NCBI GenBank assembly: GCA_029834535.1
Contig: JAQMWT010000028.1
Location: 124,001-188,000, forward strand
Source of the DNA: Chrysophaeum taylorii
Lineage: Eukaryota > Sar > Pelagophyceae > Pelagomonadales > Pelagomonadaceae
DNA: 64,000 nucleotides
Reading direction: 5' to 3'
Positions 23,193-33,700 of the stretch are shown here, piece by piece. A program made the position numbers and the translations under genes. The notes below the pieces were generated by a model, which was given only the letters and a program-made list of their open reading frames with translations, had not been told where the DNA came from and ran no database searches. The stretch's first letter is position 1. Each line of letters starts with the position of its first letter.

Positions 23193-24248
23193 ATGGCGAT
23201 AGATACTATCGAGCCCCTGCGCAGCAACAGCAAGTCTGCTGAGCCGTCTGCTGCGGAGAAGATGCAAGAGGAGGACGCGGCCGAGAAGGAGAAGTCTTTG
23301 AACGAGCTCAACGCAGCGCTGGCCGAGAGCCTGGCCTACGAGGAGTCGAAAGAGGACTTCGCAACGATGCGGCGCGTGCGGCTCGAGGACGCCGAGGAGC
23401 GGCGCAAGGAGGAGCTCACGAAGCTCAACGAGCTGACGCTGGAGAAGTTCAAGAACGCGCTCGCCAATTCGGCGGCAGCTGATCTCCAAGATTTGCTCGA
23501 AGCGCTCACGCGCGAGTACGCCCAAGAGGCCAAGGCCATCGCGAGCCGCGGCCCGCGCGGTGTCCTGGGGCCGGCCGACGCACCGCTCTGCCGCAACTGC
23601 AAGGAGTTCCACGGCCTCGCGGAATGGCGTGGTCTGTGCTCCCGTTGTCAAGTCCTCGCGCTTCAGCCCGCGACCCCGGTCTCGTGCGCGCCCTTGCCTC
23701 TCGGCGTCTTCAAGGCGTTCGGGAGGGTATTCCGCCGGCGCAGGAAGCTCCCCGCGCCGCCATCTCTCGAGGCCAAGGTCTCCGGCCGCCGTCTGCTCGA
23801 GTCCCGCCTCACAACTCACAACAAGCGCGGATACGACATCAAAGGAGACGGCGCCTGCCAATTTCGCGCCGTCTCCCACCAGCTCTTCGACGACGAGCGA
23901 CACCACAAAATCGTCCGCGTCCGCGCCATCGACCAACTTGCAAAGACAAGGCCATCCGTCCACGACTGCGAAGTCTACATATCCAAGCCTCACTCCACCA
24001 GCGTCTCTGTCAAGACCGTCGGCGAGGACTTCGATGCCTACCTCGGCGCCATGAAACTCGACACATGTTGGGGCGACGCTCTCACTCTCCAGGCCTGTGC
24101 CGACGTGTTTCGCGTGCGTATTCTCCTCGTCACCACCTACGATTCCAACTTCGAGCTCGTCATCGAGCCCGAGGCCGAGCCCGCCCTGCGCGAAATCTGG
24201 ATTGGTTTTCACTCCGAAATGCACTACATTAGCGTCATGCCCCAGTAA
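23193..24248 (+). CDS. OTU-family cysteine protease with A20-like zinc finger
   Basis: The frame has 351 residues from the ATG at 23193. Residues about 25-115 form a charged coiled coil. A zinc-finger-like motif follows at Cys133, Cys136, Cys149 and Cys152 (CRNCKEFHGLAEWRGLCSRC); its GLCSxC end resembles A20-type fingers. The OTU domain spans about 205-350. DIKGDGACQFRAVSHQLF carries Asp219 and the likely nucleophile Cys222. WGDALTLQACADVF is the mid-domain motif, and the terminal EMHYISV carries the catalytic His344. Such proteins are deubiquitinases that cleave polyubiquitin. Human A20 has OTU first and fingers after; here the order is reversed. A role in ubiquitin signalling in the cytosol is inferred from the family; linkage specificity cannot be read. 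Confidence 0.85.
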   Translation: MAIDTIEPLRSNSKSAEPSAAEKMQEEDAAEKEKSLNELNAALAESLAYEESKEDFATMRRVRLEDAEERRKEELTKLNELTLEKFKNALANSAAADLQDLLEALTREYAQEAKAIASRGPRGVLGPADAPLCRNCKEFHGLAEWRGLCSRCQVLALQPATPVSCAPLPLGVFKAFGRVFRRRRKLPAPPSLEAKVSGRRLLESRLTTHNKRGYDIKGDGACQFRAVSHQLFDDERHHKIVRVRAIDQLAKTRPSVHDCEVYISKPHSTSVSVKTVGEDFDAYLGAMKLDTCWGDALTLQACADVFRVRILLVTTYDSNFELVIEPEAEPALREIWIGFHSEMHYISVMPQ

Positions 24249-25366
24249 GTCGTGGTCGCTCAATGGATCTTCGCAGTCTTCTATATATACTCTTTCTTTT
24301 TACGATCTGGTTTCCGCCCTCTCGAAGATCTGCCGTGGCGGCAGAGGAACGAGGGAGTGCAATCCGGATCTCCTGCTCCTAGCATCCCCTCGGAAAGTCC
24401 CCTACGTGACTTGCGGGGGGCTTTACTCGGGCCGACCCACTAAGTTTTTTGCTGTGATCCGCCACGCTCAGCATGTTGTGGGAAAAGGACATGAGCGAAG
24501 AAACACCCAGCGCGGCTCCGGGTTCACAATCGCAACGCACACACACATATGATTCGGGTGTTCCTGCATTCGTCGGGCGCCATTATGCCTCTGTGGCTTT
24601 CGCACGCAGGTCAACCCAACCCCAATCTCGTTCAAAAAATTTTAACGAATCTTTTAACATCCTAGTCTACCTACCTGTTGTTGTCAATATTTTGAGTGTT
24701 TTTTTCTCACGAACACCGGTGTGCAGCGAGCCGGTGACGCCCACTAGCCGTTCGAGGCTCGAAATGGTCCTCCATGGTCCCCTCTCACACACCCCTAAAG
24801 GCGTTTTGTGAGGTTTAAGAGACGCTGGACTTGTGTCCAAATTAGGCACTTTTTTATTCGTTCTGCGGGCACATTTATTTTTCTTGAGGGAAAATTCTAC
24901 GAAGACCGCCTCAAAGCCACACGGGCCGCCAGACGCCGGAGTTTTGGTCGAGATGTAAGAGGGTTCCGTATGGCCCTCCTGAGCCACCAAACTGTCTTCT
25001 GGGCCATTATACTTCATAATCAAATGGGACTGGCAGAGTCCATGATGTCTAACGGCTGGTGTCGGTGTTGGGGGCATGCAGCAAGTTCGTCAGGGGACTC
25101 AGTGCCACCCGTCGCTGAGGAAACGCGGTGAGCATGGCGGCAAGCTTGTCGGCCTCGGCCTTGCATGAAAAGATGCCGAGGCTGTTTGACTTCTTCATTC
25201 TTTCCTTGGGCGGCGCGTTCTCCTCGTTGCCGGTGATTATTGCTCGGAGCGACGCAGGGGCCCAGGACAGCTGCAGCTTCATGGAAAAATGCTCCTCCAG
25301 CTTGCGGAGTAGAATGATCTTTGCTTCTTCGGCGTTGGCGTAGGGTAGTTGGAATCTGGATAGCTC
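24249..25366. other. Intergenic, no gene recognised
   Basis: Only short frames with alternative starts occur. The stretch is AT-richer than the flanking genes and contains T-rich tracts (24690-24710, 24850-24880). I see nothing assignable. Confidence 0.5.
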
Positions 25367-26410
25367 CTACTTGAGCGTCGCGGCGGTGGCATGCTTGACC
25401 TTCGAGACGGCTGGCTTGAGGTAGGTTACTTGCAAGCCCAACTCCGAATTTGCGGCACCACCAATAGCCTGAAGGTCGGCAGACGTCAGGCGGCCAGCGG
25501 TGTTGGCGGGGGAGGTGTCTCCGTCGACTTCGACGTAAGCGTCTACGACGTCATCAACGCGGTCCCCGCGGAACGCGGGGAATAAAGTCGTGACGCCGTT
25601 GAGCTCGGTCGAGAGCCCGGGCTCTGAAGCGGAGCGGGCCGCGGCGTTCTGCTCCTTCTTGAGCTGGATCCAGTAGAGGGCCATGGTGAAGGGGACGATG
25701 CCGGACTTGCGCCAGGCCATGGCGTTGTTCTCGCGGTCGAAGGCCCGGTGCCAAGCCGGCGTGAGGCACTCCAGCGTCTCGCGCAGGTTCAAGGAGACAC
25801 GGGCGGAGGACTGGATGATGCTGACCAGCCTTTGCTGCTTGGCCTTGTAGAAGCCGACGTCCTTGTCGTTCTTGAGGCGCTGGAAGCTGACCAGGTCCTC
25901 GCCCTGCTGGATGTCGCTGCAAAAGGGGGTACGCAGCACCAGCCGCCAGCCCTGCTCGCAGAGGAAGTCCAGAACCTCGAGAGTGAAATGCGTGCCGACG
26001 CCGTCGCAAATGAGGGTCGCTGGTTGGCCAGGCGAGACCGGCGGGTCCATCTTGGCCGAGACGCGCTTGAGGAACTCGAGGAAGGCGCCGGCGTCGACTG
26101 AACCCTTGGTATTGCAGGTGGCCGCTGGTGGCACGAGCTGGCGCCGTTACCAACGTCAGCTGTGTCTGCTCCGTGATTGCCGCCACCGCGTCGTCCGACT
26201 CGCGAAGCTGTGCACAAGTCGGTAGACGGCGCTGGTTGCAACGTGCGCGAACTCAGGTCGCTCCTCCACGGCCTGTTCCAAAGCACTGGAGACAACCCGC
26301 CCGATGGCGATGACGCGGACAGCCGCCGCACGGATGAGGAGGCCCTTCTCTTCCTTCGAGAGGGCCTCGCCCGGCGCATCGCGCTTCTTACAGGCGCGCG
26401 GCGGTACCAC
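25367..26410 (-). pseudogene. Decayed pogo/Tigger-type (DDE_1) transposase
   Basis: A 255-codon open stretch at 25367-26134 has no ATG and encodes the C-terminal catalytic part: LICDGVGTHFTLEVLDFLCE with the second Asp, then SDIQQGEDLVSFQRLKND with the third acidic position. In another frame, 26156-26410 encodes a helix-turn-helix-like N-terminal piece (GEALSKEEKGLLIRAA, then ATSAVYRLVHSF). The part expected between them, including the first catalytic Asp, is missing, so the copy is deleted and frameshifted. In intact relatives the protein cuts and pastes the element at TA sites. I could not find its terminal inverted repeats. Confidence 0.75.
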
Positions 26411-26999
26411 AAGGGCTCAGAAATCACACGCAGGATTTTTGCTCAAAGAAAATGTGAAAGGTTTTGACAATAGGTATCTGGAGATGCGCCGTGGCAAGAT
26501 TACAAGATGAAGAAGAAAACCAAGCAACTACGGCGAAAAGAAGAGCGCAACGAAGACAACATCAACGATGCCATTGCGGGCTATTATTAGACCCCAAATT
26601 TTCGTAGACGTGAAATGCCAAATCTGGGAAGAACCGGAAACAGATTTTGGGGAGGAGCCCCGTTCCAAACGTTATTATCGCTCACTGAATGCAACAGCCC
26701 GAGAAGGGCGTGACGGCATGCGAGGCTGCGATTGGGGTGCCGGCTCGTTCGGGTTATTGTGTTCTAAAGTGTGGCCTGACGGTGAAGCTCTTTAAGAAGG
26801 TTCCTGCCGAGGCCATAGCACCACTGATTTCGCGCAGAACCTCGATGACGCTGACTGTATTTCATTTGCGGAGATCAGGCGACGATAATGCTTCCACGCT
26901 GCAGATGTGTTACAACTAACTCTAGGCGATCCCAGTGCATGGGGTGTAGGCTAATCCGAACGCCGTAGCGCGAGGATCAGAATCACAGCGCGTTTTTTT

Positions 27000-27107
27000 T
27001 GACGAGGGGCGCAGAAAGGAGCGTCGGTGGAGAGGTGACTCTCGTCGCCATGCGACGCGGAGACCGCAATTTGACCGACAACCAAGTCGTCGTTAACTTT
27101 AGATGTG
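27000..27107 (-). mobile_element. Internal fragment of the SINE-like element
   Basis: The stretch starting GACGAGGGGCGCAGAAAGG and containing CGTCGCCATGCGACG and GAGACCGC matches the middle of the 3834-4086 element in inverted orientation, at roughly 75-80% by eye. Both ends are missing. Confidence 0.6.
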
Positions 27108-27656
27108 TTGCGAGAACAAAGGCTTTCATGCCGACTGTTTCGAATCAGCGCAAAGAAAACCGCGGGATACAAGCCGTTCTTCGACAGGAAAAGGCGCAAG
27201 GATAACGACGACGACGAATCGAGCCAACAGCAGCAATTGGCAAAGCGTGAGAACGTCAAATGGCAATATGGATTCCGCCCTCGCTGTGGACATTTGTGCT
27301 GCAGCCGGTATTCTTGCTGTAAGGGCGGGACCACTCCTGGGGGTGCCACCCCATCTGCGCGCAAGGGTTCTTCCGCCACATGTCACCTGGACAATCCACA
27401 CATGTTGCAACTGCACCATGACCATCCAAAGTCATCATGCTGGTCAGTTTCAAAATCAAAATCATTTCTGAAGGTGAATGATATTTTTGCATCCGTGTGT
27501 TGATAGGGTGGTATGACATCTCGGCAATTCTCCTGGTTTGGGCGCCTGAGATCAGCCTTATGTCACTGCACCCCGAAGTCATCATGAATAGGTCGGCTAA
27601 TTCCATGCGGTGACTGGTGCTGGCGTAAGAAACGCTATCCCCTGTCGATGAGACCT

Positions 27657-28505
27657 AGCACGAGATGGACGCGCGATTCGCCGAGCGAATGAAGCGCGAC
27701 GCCTGGTCACCGAGCACGCCGTCTGCACAAAGAATCAGGTCATCGTACGAGCCGCAGTCGCGAATGATGCAAAGAGTAGTCGACCGGAAAAATCTATGCA
27801 CGCAAGAATTTTAAGACGAGCAAAGCGATTTTCACTGAATGATAAAGCCCTGTCGCCAACATCGGCTGCCCCCAGCAGGGTCGTTGTCTTCTTTCTGCAC
27901 CACAACACTCTCGGTAACTTGGCCGAAGTAAGGTAATCCCAAGTGTCTGGCAGAGTCTCGAGCGCGCCAGGCATTTTGATCCTGATCGAGAGCAAGAATG
28001 CAGTCGAGAGTGACGAGGTCATCTCGAGCTATACCACGAAACCGTCGCCGTGTCACACAAGTCCGTGGCGCTGCTTTTTTTAACTTCTGGCCAAATGCTT
28101 GGATGGCGCCTTCTTTAAGAGCGCATGTCTTTCGTGATTTGTGTCAGTGTCCTCTTCCTCCTGCCCGTGCTCAACATCCTCGTTACTCGCAAGCACGACT
28201 TCCAAAATTCCAAGATTAAGAGCGACAGTGAGCTCTGCTTGACGCCAATAGAAGCGAAGTGGAGTGCAACCGCATCGCACATTGAAAAATGTGAACCAGA
28301 CAGTCTCGTTCTCATCGGTGCTCGATGGCTGCATTCGCCACCACAAAGACTTCGGCGCCGCGTTGCAGCTCTGCTGCGACGAGCGTTTTCGTGATACCTC
28401 CCATGACACACGCGTCGCCGCCAGGGTCCGCGACGCTGTCTAGTGCAGCTTCCTCGAGCGCGTGCAAGTAGACTCGGCCTAGCATCTTTAGAACGCGCTC
28501 AAACG
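27657..28505 (-). pseudogene. Possible relic of an ankyrin-repeat gene
   Basis: Protein-like pieces are spread over different minus-strand frames. One near 28390-28500 reads ALEEAALDSVADPGGDACVM and then KTLVAAELQRGAEVFVVANA. A second near 28230-28270 reads DAVALHFASIGVKQ, like an ankyrin helix pair. A third near 27660-27760 reads DDLILCADGVLGDQASRF and ends in a stop. No continuous frame joins them without several frame changes or unseen introns. The ankyrin call is weak. Confidence 0.2.
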
Positions 28506-28781
28506 TTTTATGTGGAAGTACTCCGAACGGATGGGTCTTGCTCCGATACCACTGAAACCAAAAACGACAACAAAGACATCACAGAAGCAAGCTAATTCAA
28601 AAAACGCCCACACTGACGAGATCCAATACAGGCTAGAAAGCTCGTCTGATGATCAATCACGCTTCGATGGAATAGGAGAAGCGGGACGCAAGCTGCAGCA
28701 ATATTGAACTATCGACGGATAGCATGACGCGGGACGCCGAGCACGACAGGCGCGCGGTTTGACATCAACGATGAGACTTTT

Positions 28782-28889
28782 GGCCCGCAGTTTCACCATT
28801 AGAACAGCGTCACGAGCTGCGGGGCCTGGAAGATTGGCCCGCAGTTTCACCATTAGAACAGCGTCACGAGCTGCGGGGCCTGGAAGAAC
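28782..28889 (+). repeat. Perfect 54-bp tandem duplication
   Basis: Two identical head-to-tail 54-bp copies begin TGGCCCGCAGTTTCACCATT and end near GGGGCCTGGAAGA, with no difference between copies. This is a very recent duplication in non-coding DNA. Confidence 0.9.
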
Positions 28890-29057
28890 AAAGCACAAAC
28901 ACGAAAGCCCGCCGCAAGACGCACGCACCACCAACATCATCTGTACCGGCTAACACCAAATGTCAAGAGCCAGTAAAGGAAGATAATGGCAACGGACGAT
29001 GTCATCATATTTCTAAATAATTGCACATTCTTGCCGATTCCGATTTGAATTCGGCTG

Positions 29058-29731
29058 CTACGCCACCTTGTTCAATGCACGAAGCACAGTCATTGCCAAG
29101 ATGCGCTCGACTTTAGGGGACATATCGTCGACGATCTTCGCTGTTCGCGGTGGTTCGGCAATGTTTACATTCGCGCCCTCTGTGTCCTTGACGATACCAA
29201 GCATGGTGCCGGCGACATGAACATCATCTAAACCCACATCCGAACCATCCACACTTTCGCCGTTGATGCATCAGGAAAGCCAGCATGGCGCCGGCCTCTG
29301 CGCCAAAAGCCGCGCCTTCGTTGCTCGAGGCAGGTTAGCCAATTCTGGTGCCCTCGTCTACGCCAACCATGAGGCCGACCCTCTTTCCAACTTCGGTGCC
29401 CTCGTCGACGCCAGCCTCGGTTTAGACAGCGATTCCCGCGCTATTCCCATCGACCGAGCCAAGTACGAGCGCCACGACTACGCCACAAGCTCGCCGAGCA
29501 GCCCGCCAAATACTTCATCTTCAACAATGCCTTCCACTCAATCGTCGACCACACCTTTGAGAACCCGTTGAGTGCACCAAGCTCAACCTCAATCTCGACC
29601 GTGGCGCCTTTGCGCATTCCATCGTTTACTCCGAGTATGATTCCAAAGTCATTTCCTCCATCACACCCAAGGCGAAACCGTAACAATTCCTTGGACCTCG
29701 CCGAGCAGTTCGCCATTGGTTTCAAAAGCAC
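29058..29731 (-). pseudogene. Relic encoding Gly/Val repeats (EGxxVG type)
   Basis: Minus-strand pieces such as EAGVDEGTEVGKRVGLMVG, VDEGTRIG, GIILGVNDGMRKGATVEI and DGSDVGLDDVHVAGTMLG share a loose DEGxxVGxxxG periodicity. They are separated by stops and frame changes. This resembles low-complexity glycine-repeat proteins common in some protists. It is broken as written, and function is unknown. Confidence 0.3.
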
Positions 29732-30702
29732 TCGATGTACTCAAACGAGCGTAGTGTTGTTGTATTTTGGGATTTTGTCGCGCTCTCATCAAGCGCTATG
29801 ACTCGACCCTTATGATTAGCGCTTATTCAGTCGAGGAGAAACGCCCGAAATTGAATACACTGCTAGTTGTATTAGAGGTGTTTCCACGGAGAACTCTACT
29901 GTACGCCGCGATTCCAAGGTTCTTTGTTGTGTTGTTGTGTGCGTCCAACTCCACTCGCATCGAGGATAGCGTCCGCGGGAATCAATGGCCACATGGGGTT
30001 TCATCGTCGCCCTTAGTCGTTGTGACCGCCAATGAGGCGGGCAGGCCGATTCCGTCAGGAGATGGTCACCAGGCGGAGATCTCGATGTGCGTGAAGACTT
30101 TCCGCACAAAGAGCAACGTTGCAAGCTGATGAGGGTCAAGATCAGAAACACCCCGTGCGCTTTCGAGCTCACTGTTCATCGGGGCCTCTTTCGGAGCCTC
30201 CTACGGAGCTTGTCGCCCGACGGCGTGTCTTCGAAGCTCTGGTCAACAAGCTCTGATACCAAGTGCGACTTCGACTCCCCCTGGGAAGCCCCCCAGGATG
30301 ATGGAGTAGCGACAAAGTCTAAAAGAAGACACCACTGCCTCCAAGTAATCATCGTCATAACACTAAAGCTGATGCTTTGATTGGCGCGAGGTCGTTGGTC
30401 AGGGCTGGTGTATCGCGCTCGAGACTTCTTAGAGCTTCCTGGGGACGAATTTTGAATGAGGTGACGTGATATCAGTTTTCGTACGTCGAGTGGTCAACGA
30501 TCCCATGAGCCCTTTGCGTTCGCTGCTGCTCCCTGGATGCCTCGTTTCATTGAAGCTTGGTTGACAATTACGATAGGCTTGCAGACTAATGCGCGCTATC
30601 TGGGGGTGCTAGCTAGATTTCCACGTTTATGAGCAGTGCCATGTGTAATTAGGCAGCCCTTAGGCGCAAAGAGGTGGAGGGTGAAATCGCATAAGTCAGA
30701 GT

Positions 30703-33700
30703 CTAGTCATCGCTTTCTTCTTCCTCTTCCTCCTCTTCTTCGTCTTCGTCTTCGTCTTCCTCATCTTCCATCTCGGCTGCCCGCGCTCTGAGCTCAGCAT
30801 CGAGCATGAGTTCGTCGGGCAGTGGGTCACGAGCCTGAATACGTGCGATACCAGGCATGGTTCCGCCGGCTAGCAAGAAACTAAAAGGTTCCTCTCGGCC
30901 GTCAGGATCGGCGAGGTGAGTGACAGCATCGCCGTCACCAAATGCGTCGACCGATGCAAAGCGGCCAACCCACATCACAGTCGCACCGCCGCAAATGACG
31001 ACTAGCGCATTGCGGTCGTCGTGGGCACAGACGCACGCCTCTGTTATCTCGCGAGTGCCAGTTTGAAAGGCCGCGCATTCGGCTGTTCCCAGCAAGCCCT
31101 CCCAATATACAGATCGTGCGCGACCAACAGCAGATTTGAACAGGTCGCATGTCACCGGCCCCAGGTCCAGTGCGTATGCGTCGGCTGGAATGCCACCCGA
31201 TTTCACTACAGCGTCGCCGACATCGCCGTCATAGTCGTAGCCGGCAGCTGGGTCCTCATCGTCGTCCTCCTCCTCTGCCTCTACAACTTCGTCCCCATCC
31301 TCGTCGGCGCTGTCATCTTCGTCGATCTCGATGCCACCGCCGCCAACCACACCGGTCTTGTCGACCAGAAGGTTCCCGGTTGCGAAGTCCGTGGGAAGCT
31401 GCAAATGCACGTCGTTTCGCGTCGCTTTGGCCAGCAGCTTCGAAGCGATGGGCAGCACAGCTACATCGATATCGTGTTTACCTGTTTGCACACCCAACGC
31501 CGCAAGGCATTCCAACGCAAGTCGCCCGGCGAGCAGGATTTCGTCCGCATGGTCGATCCAAAAGTCGAGCTCTCCCGCGCGCGCAACAAGCCCATTCTTC
31601 TTTGTGCCGAAGGCGTGGCGCTCGGTGTCTCCAAGCACAATTACTAGTGGACGGTCGCAAGACAAAAGACGCGCAGCGACGTTGAGGTGGTTCTTGAGAC
31701 AAGCGCCAGCGAAACGGTCAACATTTTTCAAGCGTGCGAGACTGCGCGCCGACGTGTCATGCGCTTGTGGCGTGCCGCTAGGGGTAGGTCCCAATGTTTT
31801 AAGATCATCGTGAACAACGACGTCGACGAGTCCTGTGAGTCGTGCGCCTGCATCTGCGGCCTCAAAAGCAGCTGCGAAGGCATGCTGGGCGGCGATTGCT
31901 TCACTCTCTGCCCATCTTGGGAGTGCTACGTCGTCCGCGGACGGTGGCATTTCCGTCGCCGGCCGTGGCGGACAAAGGAGGTGTTCCGAGTTTCGTGCCT
32001 CGAGCACAAGAAGCGGCACCAACGATGACGCATTGTCAAGCGTCGCAAGGCGCTCTTCGAGGCTGGTGACAGAACCACAGAACTCGACGAGATACCTGCC
32101 GCCAGCCGCTGAAGTTTTCAAAGCGTCCACCAACAAAACGCTGCTGGGTCTTTGCTCGTCCGATGTGATTTCCGTGATGAGCACGACTGCGCGCGGCGGG
32201 CCGACATTAACGACCGGTTCAGTCTTCCGTTTATTGTTGTCTTCCAATATAGGGAGAAACGCGAGCAGTGACCGCGCCGTTTGATCGATGCGCTGCTCGG
32301 CGCCGTCTCCGAGCGACCACACTCGTTCTTCCAGCTCAAAACAGATGTCGAGGTTGGCCTGAAAGAGTACGACGCGGCCCTCGACGTCCGTCGCCCGCGC
32401 AACTGCAACGTGGCTGAGTGACACGCTTCGCTCTTGACAGAAGCGGGACAGCGGCGTGTGTACCTCGAGTGTGGTGAGGATGTGCATGACAGCGGCAACA
32501 GCACCGGCACGGTAGGCGGCTTCGCCCGAGCCACCGTTTGCCTCAACATTATTAGCAGCTACGACCTCGGGTTCATTGCCTTCGTCGAGTTGGACACCTT
32601 CGAGCAGCGAGGCCCACGCTTCGTCGTTTACCATGGGCGCAGGCGTGTCGGACAACCCGGCCGTACGTTCGGCAGCGGCCAACGCTAGCGCCACTGCCGT
32701 GAGGTCAGGTGTCTTTGAGATGGTCACCTCGTTTCGTGTGGCAGCCTCGCAAACTAGACATCGCCAGCGGGCCTCGAGCGCCCTCAGGCGCACTGCGCGA
32801 GGGTCCGTTAGCGTCGGGTCCTGTTTCTCGACGGTTAACTCTGGCCACTCCGTCTTTTCGTCTTCATCCTCGTCGTATTCATTCTCATCCTCTCCTTGCT
32901 CCTCGGGCTCTTTCTTTGCTTGAGTAGCCTCGCAAGGTTCGTCCTCTTCTCGCGAGGAGGCTCTGAACTCGACTCCATCCAAAACCCGGCGGATCGTGTC
33001 GACGTCGCCATCCCATGCTTGCTGCACAAGCGACAATGCCTCGTTCGCCACGTTCACCTCAACGACTTCTGATGACGCGGGGCGTGCGAGCTCCGATATG
33101 AACTGGCTTGCCTCAAGCCACAGTGTGGCGAGCGCCTCATAACGGTCCAATGTGTAGTACAAATTCCGTGGTGTTGACGCAATGCCAAAGGCCTCTTCCT
33201 CGCGTTGGCGGCGGCGTTGACGACGCGTCTCGTTCGGCGTCCGTACCATGGCCACGACATCGTCCACGACCAATTGTTTGACGCCGGAGTGTGAGAGCTG
33301 CGTTACGAATTCCACATCCACTGCAGCACGAAGATGTGCCTGGTCTTCGGTCGGCGTCACGATCCCTCGAAGCGCGATTTTCCATACGTCGGTCTTGGTA
33401 AGCGGCGCGACTACCAATTCCCATTCGTCAGCGAACTGGCCGGATACCTTGCTCTGAAAAACGAAGGATGCTTCTTCCGAGTGCCTCGGGGAGAGGGACC
33501 CGCGCGGGTTGAGGCAAAAGAAGACCACATCACGTGAGAGTGCGCCAACCTTCGACACGTTATACGCACAGTCATCGTACTCGGCTGCGTGCCTCGTAAC
33601 TCGTCTCCACTCGTAGTAGACGACAGTAGACCCGCGATTTTCCAACCTCAAACTCGCATAGACCGGCTGCGCAATCGAGGATATGAAAGTTAACTCCCGC

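Larger units (their letters stand above)
26411..30702. other. Long gene-poor stretch with relics
   Basis: There is no intact gene. Listed separately are a SINE fragment (27000-27107), a possible ankyrin-like relic (about 27657-28505), a perfect 54-bp tandem duplication (28782-28889) and a glycine-repeat relic (29058-29731). I see nothing recognisable in 26411-26990, 27110-27650 or 29740-30700. Confidence 0.5.

Noticed and set aside
24667-25131. Overlapping short frames upstream of the transposase relic
   Set aside because: No homology, mixed composition and alternative starts; treated as intergenic.
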